A stretch of DNA of 64,000 nt, taken from Microbulbifer donghaiensis. Lineage in GTDB: Bacteria > Pseudomonadota > Gammaproteobacteria > Pseudomonadales > Cellvibrionaceae. The stretch is from the NCBI RefSeq assembly GCF_900129095.1, contig NZ_FQVA01000001.1, positions 992,001-1,056,000 on the forward strand, read 5' to 3'. Shown here one piece after another: positions 1 through 8,835 of the stretch. Both the position numbers and the translations under genes were made by a program. Below the pieces are notes generated by a model that had not been told where the DNA came from, made no database searches, and saw only the letters and a program-made list of their open reading frames with translations. Each line of letters opens with the position of its first letter. Within the stretch, counting starts at the first letter, position 1.

Positions 1-534
1 CACGGCCGCGGCACCCACGAATACTGCGATGTGATCAAGCGCGTCGATATCATCACCGGCACCCTGGGCAAGGCCCTGGGCGGTGCCTCCGGCGGCTTTA
101 CCTCCGGGCGCAAGGAAATCATCGATTTGCTGCGCCAGCGCTCGCGCCCCTACCTCTTCTCCAACTCGGTAGCGCCGGCGATCGTCACCGCTTCACTGAA
201 AGTACTCGATATGCTGATGGAAGGCGGCGAGCTGCGGGAACAGCTGCGCGAAAACTCCGCCTATTTCCGCAAGCGTATGAGCGAGGCGGGCTTCACCCTC
301 GCCGGCGCTGACCACCCGATCATTCCGGTGATGATTGGCGATGCCGCCCTGGCACAGAAGATGGCCGACAAAATGCTCGAGCGCGGCATCTACGTGGTCG
401 GCTTCTTCTATCCGGTGGTGCCCAAGGGCCAGGCCCGCATCCGCACGCAGATGTCTGCCGCACACACGAAGGAGCAGCTCGACCAGTGTATCGACGCCTT
501 CGTGGAAGTCGGCAAGGAACTGAAAATCATCTAA
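1..534 (+). CDS. kbl: 2-amino-3-ketobutyrate CoA ligase (C-terminal part)
   Basis: This is the C-terminal part (177 residues) of a class II PLP-dependent alpha-oxoamine synthase; the 5' end lies outside the window. Kbl cleaves 2-amino-3-ketobutyrate with CoA to glycine and acetyl-CoA, the second step of threonine catabolism. The PLP-binding lysine is visible in [10 protein letters not shown] (Lys24 of the visible part). The reading frame is open from base 1, before the first ATG. Directly downstream lies tdh, which makes the substrate; the kbl-tdh pairing is the usual one and settles the assignment among oxoamine synthases. Confidence 0.93.
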   Translation, partial: HGRGTHEYCDVIKRVDIITGTLGKALGGASGGFTSGRKEIIDLLRQRSRPYLFSNSVAPAIVTASLKVLDMLMEGGELREQLRENSAYFRKRMSEAGFTLAGADHPIIPVMIGDAALAQKMADKMLERGIYVVGFFYPVVPKGQARIRTQMSAAHTKEQLDQCIDAFVEVGKELKII

Positions 535-554
535 CCATCTCAGCACGCACGGCT

Positions 555-629
555 CTGGATTCCGGCCTGCGCCGGAATGACGATTTTGAAATTAATTCTG
601 TCGTCATACCGGCGCAGACCGGTATCCAG
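555..629. repeat. REP-like inverted repeat pair
   Basis: Two 29-base arms, 555-583 and 601-629, form an inverted repeat with an AT-rich centre. Each arm is itself a small palindrome with a CTGC loop (TTCCGGC/GCCGGAA in the left arm, TACCGG/CCGGTA in the right). The differences between arms keep pairing inside each arm. The sequence resembles the REP-type units (CTGGATTCCGGC...GCCGGAATGACG) scattered in many Proteobacteria. It sits between kbl and tdh and could act as an mRNA stem or attenuator. Confidence 0.7.
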
Positions 630-675
630 TTCCGACACTGCCAGGCAGGGCGCCTGGTCAGAATCAGGAAGTAAC

Positions 676-1701
676 ATGAAAGCACTGTCCAAATTGAAAT
701 CCGAACCCGGCATCTGGATGACCGACGTCGATATACCGGAACCCGGGCACAACGACCTGCTGATCAAGATCCGCAAGACCGCCATCTGCGGCACCGACAT
801 GCATATTTATCACTGGGACGAGTGGTCGCAGAAGACCATTCCGGTACCCATGGTGGTCGGCCACGAATACGTGGGTGAAGTGGTGGGTATGGGCCAGGAA
901 GTCGCCGGCTTCGAGATCGGCGATCGCGTCTCCGGGGAGGGCCACATTACCTGTGGCCACTGCCGCAACTGCCGCGCCGGCCGCCGCCACCTGTGCCGCA
1001 ACACCTACGGTGTCGGCGTCGATCGCCAGGGCGCCTTCGCCGAATACCTGGTGATCCCGGCGCTGAACGCGTTCAAGATTCCCGACAATATTTCCGACGA
1101 GCTGGCTTCCATCTTCGATCCGTTCGGCAACGCCGTGCACACGGCGCTGTCCTTCGACCTGGTGGGCGAGGATGTGCTGATCACCGGTGCCGGCCCGATC
1201 GGTATCATGGCCGCCGCCGTGGCCCGCCACGTGGGCGCGCGCCATGTGGTGATCACCGACATCAACGAGTACCGCCTGGAACTGGCGCGGAAGATGGGCG
1301 CCACCCGCACCGTCAACGTCAGCAAGGAAAAGCTGCCGGATGTGATGAAAGAAATCGGCATGACCGAGGGCTTCGATGTGGGCCTGGAAATGTCCGGCGT
1401 ACCGGTGGCCTTCCGCGATATGCTCTCCGCCATGAACCACGGTGGCAAAGTGGCGATGCTCGGCATCCCCGCCGGGGAAATGGCGATCGACTGGAGCCAG
1501 GTCATTTTCAAGGGCCTGATCATCAAAGGCATCTACGGCCGCGAGATGTTCGAGACCTGGTACAAGATGGCGAGCCTGATTCAGTCCGGCCTCGACCTGA
1601 CGCCGATCATCACCCACCAGTTCAATATCGACGAATTCCAGCAGGGTTTCGACACCATGGGCTCAGGGGAGTCCGGCAAGGTGATCCTGAACTGGCAGTA
1701 A
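676..1701 (+). CDS. tdh: L-threonine 3-dehydrogenase
   Basis: This zinc-dependent medium-chain dehydrogenase oxidises L-threonine with NAD to 2-amino-3-ketobutyrate, which Kbl then cleaves. The 341-residue length equals that of E. coli Tdh. The catalytic zinc ligand Cys38 is in AICGTDMH, the structural zinc cysteines are 93, 96, 99 and 107, and the NAD fold has GAGPIG. I chose the ATG at 676 because it gives the family's standard N-terminus; the open frame extends upstream through the REP-like repeat, which is unlikely to be translated. Confidence 0.95.
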   Translation: MKALSKLKSEPGIWMTDVDIPEPGHNDLLIKIRKTAICGTDMHIYHWDEWSQKTIPVPMVVGHEYVGEVVGMGQEVAGFEIGDRVSGEGHITCGHCRNCRAGRRHLCRNTYGVGVDRQGAFAEYLVIPALNAFKIPDNISDELASIFDPFGNAVHTALSFDLVGEDVLITGAGPIGIMAAAVARHVGARHVVITDINEYRLELARKMGATRTVNVSKEKLPDVMKEIGMTEGFDVGLEMSGVPVAFRDMLSAMNHGGKVAMLGIPAGEMAIDWSQVIFKGLIIKGIYGREMFETWYKMASLIQSGLDLTPIITHQFNIDEFQQGFDTMGSGESGKVILNWQ

Positions 1702-1709
1702 TGTCCTGC

Positions 1710-1738
1710 TTCGATCGCGGTCAGCGGCCGCGATCGAA
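1710..1738 (+). terminator. Hairpin after tdh
   Basis: A perfect 11-base inverted repeat (1710-1720 with 1728-1738, loop of 7) lies 8 bases after the tdh stop. The following sequence is C-rich rather than T-rich, so it may be an mRNA-stabilising or Rho-associated 3' end rather than a classical intrinsic terminator. Confidence 0.5.
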
Positions 1739-1942
1739 CCCTCCCCTCCCCTTTACAGCTTCCCACACCTGCTTGTAGCGAAAAAATTCCGGCGCCTGTG
1801 ACGGGCTCCGGTTATTCGGCCCAATCAGAAAACAAACCCGATACGGGAAACATCCTTCGTCGGCCCCGCTAGCGCCGGAACCTATACTGCAGGGACACTG
1901 GAAAATGCCAGTGCCTGAGACAAACCGTGCGGGAGCCGGCCC

Positions 1943-2497
1943 ATGGCAAGAGTTATCGCCGTCATTGCAGCCATACTGCTGGCACTAGCCTTTGCCGGTT
2001 ATCTGTATTATTCCGGCAAAGAGTACACCGTCAGGATTTCCGAAGCAGAAATTCAACGGAACCTTACCGAGGGGCTGCCGCTCAGCAAGTCCTATCTTTC
2101 GATCTTTGAACTCACGCTGGACAATCCCCGTGTCGAATTGCTCGCGGACAGCGGGCGCATAGCGGCGGGAATGGATCTGACACTGCGCATCAAAGCCGTG
2201 GATGACCGTCGCAAAATCAACGGCTCGGTGGATATTTCCGGGCTACCGCAATACGTGCCGGCGAAGGGCGAGTTCTATTTGGAAGACCTGAAAATCGATC
2301 GGCTGTCGCTGGAGGGACTGCCGGACAAACAGGCGGAAAGAACACGGATGGTGATCGAGGCAGCACTCGCCGAGTACTATCGCCGCCACCCGATTTATAA
2401 ATTGAAAGCGACGAATATTCGGCAGGTGATGGCGAAACTGGCATTGCGCCGGGTTTCCGTCGACGGCGACGAGCTTGTCGTCGTTCTCGGCATCTGA
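1943..2497 (+). CDS. DUF1439 family protein (YceB-like)
   Basis: This is a 184-residue protein with one N-terminal hydrophobic segment (about residues 4-22) followed by a periplasmic domain. The spacing of the EYTVRISEAEIQRNL start, the internal LTL...V strand pattern and the late EYYRRHPIYKL motif match the DUF1439 family, to which the E. coli lipoprotein YceB belongs. There is no lipobox cysteine here, so it is probably anchored by an uncleaved signal segment. The molecular function of the family is not known. The 240-base gap in front holds only the tdh hairpin and no other clear signal. Confidence 0.75.
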   Translation: MARVIAVIAAILLALAFAGYLYYSGKEYTVRISEAEIQRNLTEGLPLSKSYLSIFELTLDNPRVELLADSGRIAAGMDLTLRIKAVDDRRKINGSVDISGLPQYVPAKGEFYLEDLKIDRLSLEGLPDKQAERTRMVIEAALAEYYRRHPIYKLKATNIRQVMAKLALRRVSVDGDELVVVLGI

Positions 2498-2516
2498 ACC
2501 GGTCGGGCAGCAGGAA

Positions 2517-3758
2517 TTACAGGTCCAGCTTCTTGATCAGCCAGGCGCTGCTGGTGCCCTGCACCAGCAGTGAGAAGAGCACTACGCCGAATACCATCGA
2601 CTGCACCGTCCACCAGTAGGGTAATTCCACCGGCAGTGACAGCACCAAAGCCACCGCAATCACGCCGCGCAACCCGCCCCATCCGAGAACCAGGCGCCAG
2701 GACTTCGGTATCGGCGGCCCGACAAAACGCGACATTGGCGCCATCATAAATACCGACAGGGCGCGAGCACCGGTGGCCGCGGCTATCGCCACCAGCATCG
2801 CCAGGTACTGATGGGTAAACATCTCGAAGGTGATCGTCAGTCCCATGATGACAAATATCAGCGCACTGAACAGCATGCCGAGCCACTCCCAGGTGGGCTC
2901 GGCATGCACCAGGTAGGTCTCGCTCTGCTCGCGCAGACAGGCGCGGGCGACGATGGCGCAGACCATCACCGATATGATGCCCGACACATGCACCACGTGC
3001 TCCGCCAGATAGAAACTGCCAAAGGCCGCCAGCACCAGCGTCATCAGTGCCGCACCGGCGGAGCGCAGAAACAGCGCCACAATCGCAGTGAGCAGACCGC
3101 ACAGCAGTCCCACGGCAATACCGCCAAACAAGGTCACGGCAAAATACGTTGCAACGGTACCCGCGCCCTGCAGCGGCTCGCCGGTACTGGCGCCGCCCTC
3201 CATGACGGTGTGACTGGCCACACCCAGCACCAGCGAAAAAAATACAATCGCCGCCGCGTCATTGAACAGGCTCTCCCCTTCCACCAGGGTCAGCAGGTCC
3301 TGGTTGGTGTCGCTCTGGCGCATCTTTGCAACGACTGCAACCGGGTCTGTCGCAGACAGAATCGCACCGGTGAGCAGTGCGGCCATCCAGGGAAACCCTG
3401 TCGGGTGATTGATGCCGTAGTAGGTGAGCAGAGCGATCAGCAGTGCGCAGATGACGACACCGACGGTGGCAAAGAGCAGGACGGGCCCGAGCCAGCGTTT
3501 CAATACCGATGGCTCGATCTGCCACGCAGATTCGAAAATCAGCACCGGCAGGATCACGAAGAAAACCAGCTGGTGAATGTTTTCCGCGCGCAGTCCGGTG
3601 TCGTAATCGAGCACTGGCAACAGCATTCCGGCGAGTACCCCGGCGATCAGGCAACCCAGGGTGTTGTCAGTGCGCAGTACGCGCGCCAGGCCGAGCCCGA
3701 CCACCGCAGCCGTGGCCATGTAAAGCCCCTGGCCTACCAGCGTGGTAACGCCCTCCAC
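2517..3758 (-). CDS. CPA1 family cation:proton antiporter
   Basis: This is a 413-residue polytopic inner-membrane protein of the monovalent cation:proton antiporter-1 (NhaP/NHE) type. The family signatures are visible: ATDPVAVV (about residue 137) and ESLFNDAAAIV (about residue 160), which supply the ion-binding acidic and polar residues. It probably exchanges Na+ or K+ for H+; the substrate cannot be read from the sequence. The start is GTG at 3758, whose G is also the last base of the upstream gene's TAG stop, implying translational coupling with the glutamate synthase-like protein. It converges with the DUF1439 gene 20 bases away. Confidence 0.88.
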   Translation of the reverse strand: MEGVTTLVGQGLYMATAAVVGLGLARVLRTDNTLGCLIAGVLAGMLLPVLDYDTGLRAENIHQLVFFVILPVLIFESAWQIEPSVLKRWLGPVLLFATVGVVICALLIALLTYYGINHPTGFPWMAALLTGAILSATDPVAVVAKMRQSDTNQDLLTLVEGESLFNDAAAIVFFSLVLGVASHTVMEGGASTGEPLQGAGTVATYFAVTLFGGIAVGLLCGLLTAIVALFLRSAGAALMTLVLAAFGSFYLAEHVVHVSGIISVMVCAIVARACLREQSETYLVHAEPTWEWLGMLFSALIFVIMGLTITFEMFTHQYLAMLVAIAAATGARALSVFMMAPMSRFVGPPIPKSWRLVLGWGGLRGVIAVALVLSLPVELPYWWTVQSMVFGVVLFSLLVQGTSSAWLIKKLDL

Positions 3759-5302
3759 TATTCGGTTCTCCTGTCGGTCGCTATCACCGATTTGGGTTTC
3801 ACTTCAGGCACAATTTCGCTGAGCGGCACCGCCATGCCGCGCTCGTTGATTACTTCCACGTGGTGGCGGCGCAGCAGGCGCGGCTCCGGCACGCCACAGG
3901 AGTGGGCAATGGTACCCACCTCGTGCACCATGTTGCGCGCATAATTGTAGACGCGCTCCGCCTTGTCGATCGGGTCCAGGCCCTGCTGCAGGTCGGGGTT
4001 GTGCGTGGTGACGCCGGTGGGGCAGGTATTTTTGTTGCACTGCATCGCCTGAATACAGCCGAGGGCGAACATAAAGCCGCGCCCGCAGTTCACGAAGTCT
4101 GCCCCCATCGCCAGCGCCCAGGCCACCATCGACGGCGTCAGCAGTTTCCCGGCACAAATCACCTTGATCCTGTCGCGCAAACCGTAGTCCGCCAGCAGGT
4201 CCACCACCATCGGCAGGCTGCGGTTGATCGGCAGCCCCATATAATCCATCAGGCTCTGTGGCGCCGCACCACTGCCGCCGTCGGCACTGTCGATGGTGAT
4301 AAAGTCCGGTGCGTATTCCAGACCGCGCAATTGGATCTGCTCACACATCTCGTGCAGCCAGTCACTGACACCGATCACGCATTTGAAGCCAGTGGGTTTG
4401 CCCGTCACCTGGCGAATGTGGTGCAGCATATCCAGCAGGCCGTCCACGCTATTGAACTCCGGATGGCCATTCGGACTGATGGAATCCAGCCCCACCGGGA
4501 TCCCCCGCACCCTGGCAATTTCCTCGGTGACCTTGATGCCGGGCAGAATACCGCCCTTGCCCGGCTTGGCGCCCTGGGATAGCTTCAGTTCAATCATCTT
4601 CACCTGCGGAAGTTCCGCCACCTCGCGGAGCTTGCTGTCGGACAAGCGCCCGTCGGCATCGCGCACGCCGTATTTGGCCGTGCCGATCTGGAAGACAATA
4701 TCGCAGCCGCCCACCAGGTGAGGGGGGGACAGGCCGCCTTCACCGGTATTCATCCAGATGCCCGCCTTGGCCGCCCCTTTGGACAGGGCCGTCACCGCCG
4801 GCACGGACAGGGCGCCAAAGCTCATTCCTGAGATATTGAAGATCGAACGGGTGGTGTAGGGCTCTCTCACATAGCCCTCGCCGACGGTAATCTCGCGCGG
4901 CGGCACCGCGTCCTTCTCCAGGGTCGGGAAGGGGTGGTTCAGGAAGACCAGGTCACCGGGCTGGTTGAGCGGTCGGGTAGAACCGAAGGCCGAAGTGGAA
5001 TCCACATTCTTGGCCGCGCGATAGACCCAACTGCGCTGGGCCCGATTGAAAGGCAACTCCTCGCGGTCGAGCGCAAAAAAGTACTGGCGGAAGAACTCGC
5101 CGAGGTGCTCGAAAGTGTAGCGAAAGCGCCCCAGCACCGGGAAATTGCGTCGAATCGCCTGCTTCGTCTGGGTGATATCGGACAGGTACAGGTAGACCAC
5201 ATAGAGCACCAGCAGCACCAGCGCGAACGCAAACAGCAGTGCAAATACCTGCAGAACCTGAACCGCAAAATTACGGATAGCCTCTACTGCCTCAAGATCC
5301 AT
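3758..5302 (-). CDS. FMN-binding glutamate synthase family protein, membrane anchored
   Basis: This 514-residue protein has an N-terminal transmembrane helix (about residues 15-40) followed by a domain like the FMN-binding part of the glutamate synthase large subunit. Seen are GEGGLSPPH, LKLSQGAKPGKGG, the SADGGSGAAP flavin-site loop and CNKNTCPTGV, the iron-sulfur cysteine motif. The glutaminase domain of true GltB is absent, so it should not make glutamate from glutamine by itself. Function in such stand-alone archaeal-type proteins is uncertain. It is cotranscribed with, and overlaps by one base, a cation antiporter. Confidence 0.87.
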   Translation of the reverse strand: MDLEAVEAIRNFAVQVLQVFALLFAFALVLLVLYVVYLYLSDITQTKQAIRRNFPVLGRFRYTFEHLGEFFRQYFFALDREELPFNRAQRSWVYRAAKNVDSTSAFGSTRPLNQPGDLVFLNHPFPTLEKDAVPPREITVGEGYVREPYTTRSIFNISGMSFGALSVPAVTALSKGAAKAGIWMNTGEGGLSPPHLVGGCDIVFQIGTAKYGVRDADGRLSDSKLREVAELPQVKMIELKLSQGAKPGKGGILPGIKVTEEIARVRGIPVGLDSISPNGHPEFNSVDGLLDMLHHIRQVTGKPTGFKCVIGVSDWLHEMCEQIQLRGLEYAPDFITIDSADGGSGAAPQSLMDYMGLPINRSLPMVVDLLADYGLRDRIKVICAGKLLTPSMVAWALAMGADFVNCGRGFMFALGCIQAMQCNKNTCPTGVTTHNPDLQQGLDPIDKAERVYNYARNMVHEVGTIAHSCGVPEPRLLRRHHVEVINERGMAVPLSEIVPEVKPKSVIATDRRTE

Positions 5303-5383
5303 CTCGCAGTTCCCCTTGGTTGTTTGCGTGCAATTGTATGCCCTCCCCCGACGGCTTGCACAGTGGTACGCTGTCGCCCTAAA

Positions 5384-5399
5384 CTGTATATTTATACAG
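5384..5399 (+). promoter_or_regulatory. LexA (SOS) box
   Basis: The 16-base palindrome CTGTATATTTATACAG fits the gammaproteobacterial LexA consensus CTG-N10-CAG, with the favoured TATA-rich centre. It ends 16 bases before the start of the radical SAM gene. I recall that the Pseudomonas aeruginosa homologue PA0069 is in the LexA regulon, which supports the call. Confidence 0.85.
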
Positions 5400-5415
5400 C
5401 TATCGAGAAGAGACC

Positions 5416-6504
5416 TTGGCCAATGAAGACGCGGGCAACCCCGCCCAGACGCACAGGGGCCGCGGCGCCGCCAGTAACCTGGCCGGCCGCTTCGTATCCC
5501 ATGTCAGCTCCCGCGAAAGCGATGGCTGGCAGACGGAGATCGAGCCGCTGGAACGCCTGCTGACCGAGGCCATCGAGGAGAAGGCCAAGAGCATCATTGC
5601 CACCAACCGCTCCCCGGACCTGCCGTTCAGCCAGTCGATCAATCCCTACCGCGGCTGCGAGCACGGCTGCATTTACTGCTACGCCCGCCCGGCCCACGCC
5701 TATATGGATATGTCCCCGGGGCTGGATTTCGAAAGCAGGATATTCTTCAAGCCCAATGCCGCGGCATTGCTGGAACAGGCTCTGCGCAAAACCGCTTATC
5801 GATGCAGCCCGATAGCACTGGGCTCCAATACCGATCCCTATCAGCCACTGGAAAGGGACAAACAGATTACCCGCCAGCTGTTGGAAGTGATGCAGCGCTT
5901 CAACCAGCCGGTGACCATCGTCACCAAGAGCCAGCTGATCCTGCGCGACCTGCCCTTGCTGGAGGAAATGGCGCGCGACAACCTGTGTCAGGTGGCCATC
6001 AGCGTGACCACGCTGAGCAACGACCTGAAGCGCAAGCTGGAACCCCGCACCGCCGGCCCCGCGGCGCGGCTGCGCACACTGGAGGCACTGTCAGCCGCGG
6101 GCATCTCCACTGCCGTGCTGGCGGCGCCGATGATCCCGGCCCTCAATGACAGCGAACTGGAGGCCATCCTTAAAGAAGCCGCAAACGCCGGTGCCACCCA
6201 GGCCGCCTACATACTGCTGCGCCTGCCCCACGAAGTGGCGCCCCTGTTCCGGCAGTGGCTGGACGCGCACTACCCGGAGCGCGCCGCCCACGTGATGAGT
6301 ATCGTGCAGCAGAGCCGCGGCGGCCGTGATTACCAGAGTGACTTTTCCCAGCGCCAGAGCGGCACCGGGGTCTTCGCCCAGTTGTTGAGAAGACGCTTTG
6401 AAGTAGCGATCAGGAAACTCAAACTGAATCTTCGCCGGCAGGAGCTCGACTGCAGCCGCTTCTCGCGACCGCCATTGTCCGGCGAGCAACAGGCGCTCTT
6501 TTGA
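5416..6504 (+). CDS. PA0069 family radical SAM protein
   Basis: This 362-residue protein has the radical SAM cluster motif CEHGCIYCYARP (about residues 78-90), where three cysteines bind the 4Fe-4S cluster. The following GSNTDPYQP and TKSQLILRDL segments are typical of the PA0069/Rv2578c family, a relative of the spore photoproduct lyase-like radical SAM enzymes. The substrate is not known. The start is TTG at 5416, preceded by GAGAAGAG. A LexA box lies directly upstream, so expression is probably induced by DNA damage and a repair role is plausible. Confidence 0.9.
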   Translation: MANEDAGNPAQTHRGRGAASNLAGRFVSHVSSRESDGWQTEIEPLERLLTEAIEEKAKSIIATNRSPDLPFSQSINPYRGCEHGCIYCYARPAHAYMDMSPGLDFESRIFFKPNAAALLEQALRKTAYRCSPIALGSNTDPYQPLERDKQITRQLLEVMQRFNQPVTIVTKSQLILRDLPLLEEMARDNLCQVAISVTTLSNDLKRKLEPRTAGPAARLRTLEALSAAGISTAVLAAPMIPALNDSELEAILKEAANAGATQAAYILLRLPHEVAPLFRQWLDAHYPERAAHVMSIVQQSRGGRDYQSDFSQRQSGTGVFAQLLRRRFEVAIRKLKLNLRRQELDCSRFSRPPLSGEQQALF

Positions 6505-6635
6505 AACGACCGGGTCGATTCGGCGCCCTACGGCCCTGACAGTTTTTTCGTCAGCGCCGGACAGATTACTCCGGCCGTCGCGCTCCAGCTAGAGACGGCA
6601 ATGGCTCCAAAACTCCATTCCCGGCCAGCCTTGCG

Positions 6636-7808
6636 CTATTTTTGCTGGGAAAGAACTTCAAAAGAGGAAAAAGCGGCTTTTGCCAGATCCGTACCCTTGA
6701 CGCCCTCAGTCTGCATTACAGACCCGGCAATTGTCAGGTCGTATTCCGGCAGATAGAACACGAAGGTATTCCAGAACCCGGTATGACCCAGTGCCCAGTA
6801 GCCATCGAAATCCACGCGAAAGATCCCCATCCCGTATCCGTCTTCGTAAGAATTCTCCTGGAATGAAAGCATGTGCTCCAGGGAATCCGGGGTTGCGAAG
6901 ATCTCCTGTGCGAACAGCGCTCGAATAAATGTCGCGAGATCCTGCGCGGTCGCCACCAGGCCGCCGCCACCGTGAAGGTCTATCGAAGGGTTCCAACTGT
7001 ACGTATCTAACGCTCCCAGGTATTGATGCGCCCGCGGAAATCGATCACTTTCCTGATAGGAAGAATCCTCCATTGCCAGATGTTGCAGAGGCAACTTGTT
7101 GAACTGCAGGTAATGGGAGATCGCCTCCCCCAGAGGAAGGCCTGTCGATTTCTCAATAATCTGCCCAAGTAAGATATACCCGGTGTCGGAATAGGCAAAC
7201 TGTTTTCCCAGTGGAAGCCACTTCAGCTGATACTCATGGATCAACGCCACCTGCTCGACTGGCGTCCACCGTCTGGAGGGTTGTGTCAGGATGGCTTTAA
7301 AATAGCGCTTATCCATTGCATGATCCGGCAACCCGGCGGTGTGCGACAGCAGATGCCTCACGGTAATTCTTTGCGGGTCGACCCCTCCCTTCTTCAGCGC
7401 TTCTACCACATTGCCTGGCAGCAGCCCCTCTACGGGGGAGTCCAGAGAGAATTTACCTTGTTCTACCAGCCGAAGAATGGTGCTGGCGGTAAACAACTTG
7501 GTGATACTTGCCGTACGGAAACTATCCGTCGGCGCCAATGGAATTTTTTTATTGGTACTCCGATAACCTACCGCGTGACTGGAGTGATAACAGTAGCGGG
7601 GAGAGTCAATGTCGATCAGCACGCCGCTGCCATCGCTGCTGCCATGCGCTACCACCACGCGGTCAATTGCCGACTCGACCTCTTGGCGCAGCTGTGGATC
7701 TGGACAATTTGCCGGCTCACCAGCAACAGCCTGGACACCAACCAGCGACGATATGCACAACGCCAGAATCACCCGGCCTTTTAACCAGTTCGCCACTTTC
7801 TTTAACAC
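6636..7808 (-). CDS. Secreted serine hydrolase, class C beta-lactamase/DD-peptidase family
   Basis: This 390-residue protein begins with a signal peptide (cleavage near VAG-EPANC, about residue 30), so it acts in the periplasm. The three motifs of the PBP/class C beta-lactamase fold are present: SITK with the nucleophile Ser101, YSD at 206-208 and HTG at 342-344. The YSD in place of YxN is common in D-aminopeptidase/esterase-like members, so resistance cannot be inferred. Start GTG at 7808 with GGGAG upstream. No linked cell-wall gene is seen. The 300-base gap to the next gene holds no clear feature. Confidence 0.88.
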   Translation of the reverse strand: MLKKVANWLKGRVILALCISSLVGVQAVAGEPANCPDPQLRQEVESAIDRVVVAHGSSDGSGVLIDIDSPRYCYHSSHAVGYRSTNKKIPLAPTDSFRTASITKLFTASTILRLVEQGKFSLDSPVEGLLPGNVVEALKKGGVDPQRITVRHLLSHTAGLPDHAMDKRYFKAILTQPSRRWTPVEQVALIHEYQLKWLPLGKQFAYSDTGYILLGQIIEKSTGLPLGEAISHYLQFNKLPLQHLAMEDSSYQESDRFPRAHQYLGALDTYSWNPSIDLHGGGGLVATAQDLATFIRALFAQEIFATPDSLEHMLSFQENSYEDGYGMGIFRVDFDGYWALGHTGFWNTFVFYLPEYDLTIAGSVMQTEGVKGTDLAKAAFSSFEVLSQQK

Positions 7809-8110
7809 CCGATCGTCTCCCGTAAAGTTGCACTCACGTCGCGCGCCGGTGACGCTGCCAATTCGATCCGATTGTATTGCAGCACGGCAAACCCGTACAC
7901 CGCGGCCAAGCGGCTACCCGTTACAGCCCCACGTGGCCGGGTGCTGCGGGGCGTGATGGGGGGGCGCAATGGGTGGCATGACTCGCCAACACACGATTTC
8001 AATGACACTAGTCTCGTGATGTCGGCCAATGGATAGTCAAGTGGCGCGGCGATGCTTTGCAATCCCGGTCCTTTCCATGACAATAGCCATCGCCTACCTG
8101 GGGAAGAAAC

Positions 8111-8410
8111 GTGTCCGACTGGTTTATCTATCTGATTCGCACCGCCGCGGGCAGCCTGTATACGGGCATTACCCGCGATGTCGAGCGCCGCTTTGCGGAG
8201 CACCAGAGCGGTGGCCCCAAGGCGGCCAAGGCGCTACGCGGACGCGGCCCGCTGGTACTGGTCTTTCAGCAAGCCGTGGCGGACAAGTCAGAGGCACTGA
8301 AGCTGGAGATGCAAATCAAGAAGTGGCCGAAGAAAAAAAAAGAGGCCCTGATCGCCGGCAGTGTGGGGTTATCACTGCCGGAAAATTGCTCGGGGCCTCA
8401 AGGGGAATAG
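8111..8410 (+). CDS. GIY-YIG nuclease family protein (UPF0213/YhbQ-like)
   Basis: This is a single-domain, 99-residue GIY-YIG protein. The motif is seen as FIYLIRTAAGSLYTGIT, followed by the conserved arginine in VERRFAEHQSGG and the glutamate in KLEMQIK. The lysine run near the end is usual in the YhbQ group. These proteins are thought to be small structure-specific DNA nucleases, with a role shown in only a few cases. Start GTG at 8111 with a GGGGAAG ribosome site. Confidence 0.88.
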   Translation: MSDWFIYLIRTAAGSLYTGITRDVERRFAEHQSGGPKAAKALRGRGPLVLVFQQAVADKSEALKLEMQIKKWPKKKKEALIAGSVGLSLPENCSGPQGE

Positions 8411-8434
8411 GTCGGAGAGGAAACCGACCTGGTG

Positions 8435-8551
8435 CTACAGCTGACTGCCGTACAATTCAGTCTGTAAATCCTGTTCAGATACCGCGGGCCCGGTAAACGC
8501 CAGTGCGGTAACAAAGACCATCGCGGTTGCAAACAACACGCGCTTACACAT
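8435..8551 (-). CDS. Possible 38-residue exported peptide
   Basis: A short open frame with ATG at 8551 encodes a 38-residue peptide: a lysine/arginine-containing start (MCKR), a hydrophobic segment of about 16 residues, a GPAVS region resembling a signal-peptidase site, then a short polar tail (EQDLQTELYGSQL). A GAGG ribosome site sits 8 bases before the ATG. No family is recognised. Length alone gives little support, so this rests on the signal-like design and the ribosome site. Confidence 0.4.
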   Translation of the reverse strand: MCKRVLFATAMVFVTALAFTGPAVSEQDLQTELYGSQL

Positions 8552-8640
8552 ATTCAGTACCTCGCAGCGAAGGCGCCCGACCTCTCCGCTAGATCGGCGC
8601 CCGATAACTTTGCTGCCCTCTTCGTGGAATTTGTCACCGA

Positions 8641-8835
8641 TCAGGTTTGCTCATCGGTGCTGAGTGGAACCTCATTTTCGAGCAGCCACTCTTGCGAAAC
8701 TTCGTTTCCGCAAGCACCGCTTCTTTCCACCCGCATGCGCAGCGCGCGACTCAGCCCCGCGTCGACCACCAGCGAGCGCAGTGCCTCAGCGGGAAAATCG
8801 ATCACCGATCCGATTCTTGCCTTCAACTTTTTCAT
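8641..8835 (-). CDS. Small hypothetical protein coupled to DUF1097 gene
   Basis: This 64-residue basic-to-acidic protein starts MKKLKARIG and has no membrane segment. Its ATG overlaps the stop of the upstream DUF1097-like gene in an ATGA arrangement, which supports real translation by coupling. The family is not recognised. The C-terminal half (SQEWLLENEVPLS) is acidic. Confidence 0.6.
   Translation of the reverse strand: MKKLKARIGSVIDFPAEALRSLVVDAGLSRALRMRVERSGACGNEVSQEWLLENEVPLSTDEQT

Noticed and set aside
664..1617. 317-codon open frame on the minus strand opposite tdh
   Set aside because: It is the antisense shadow of a conserved GC-rich gene, is His/Gly-rich without family features, and has no ribosome site.
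2811..3944. 377-codon plus-strand frame opposite the antiporter gene
   Set aside because: Composition (Gln/His/Arg-rich) is that of an antisense shadow, and it crosses the ends of two real genes.
6636..7808. AmpC-type beta-lactamase
   Set aside because: The second motif is YSD rather than YxN and the third is HTG rather than KTG, with no ampR neighbour. A D-aminopeptidase or esterase-like member is more likely.
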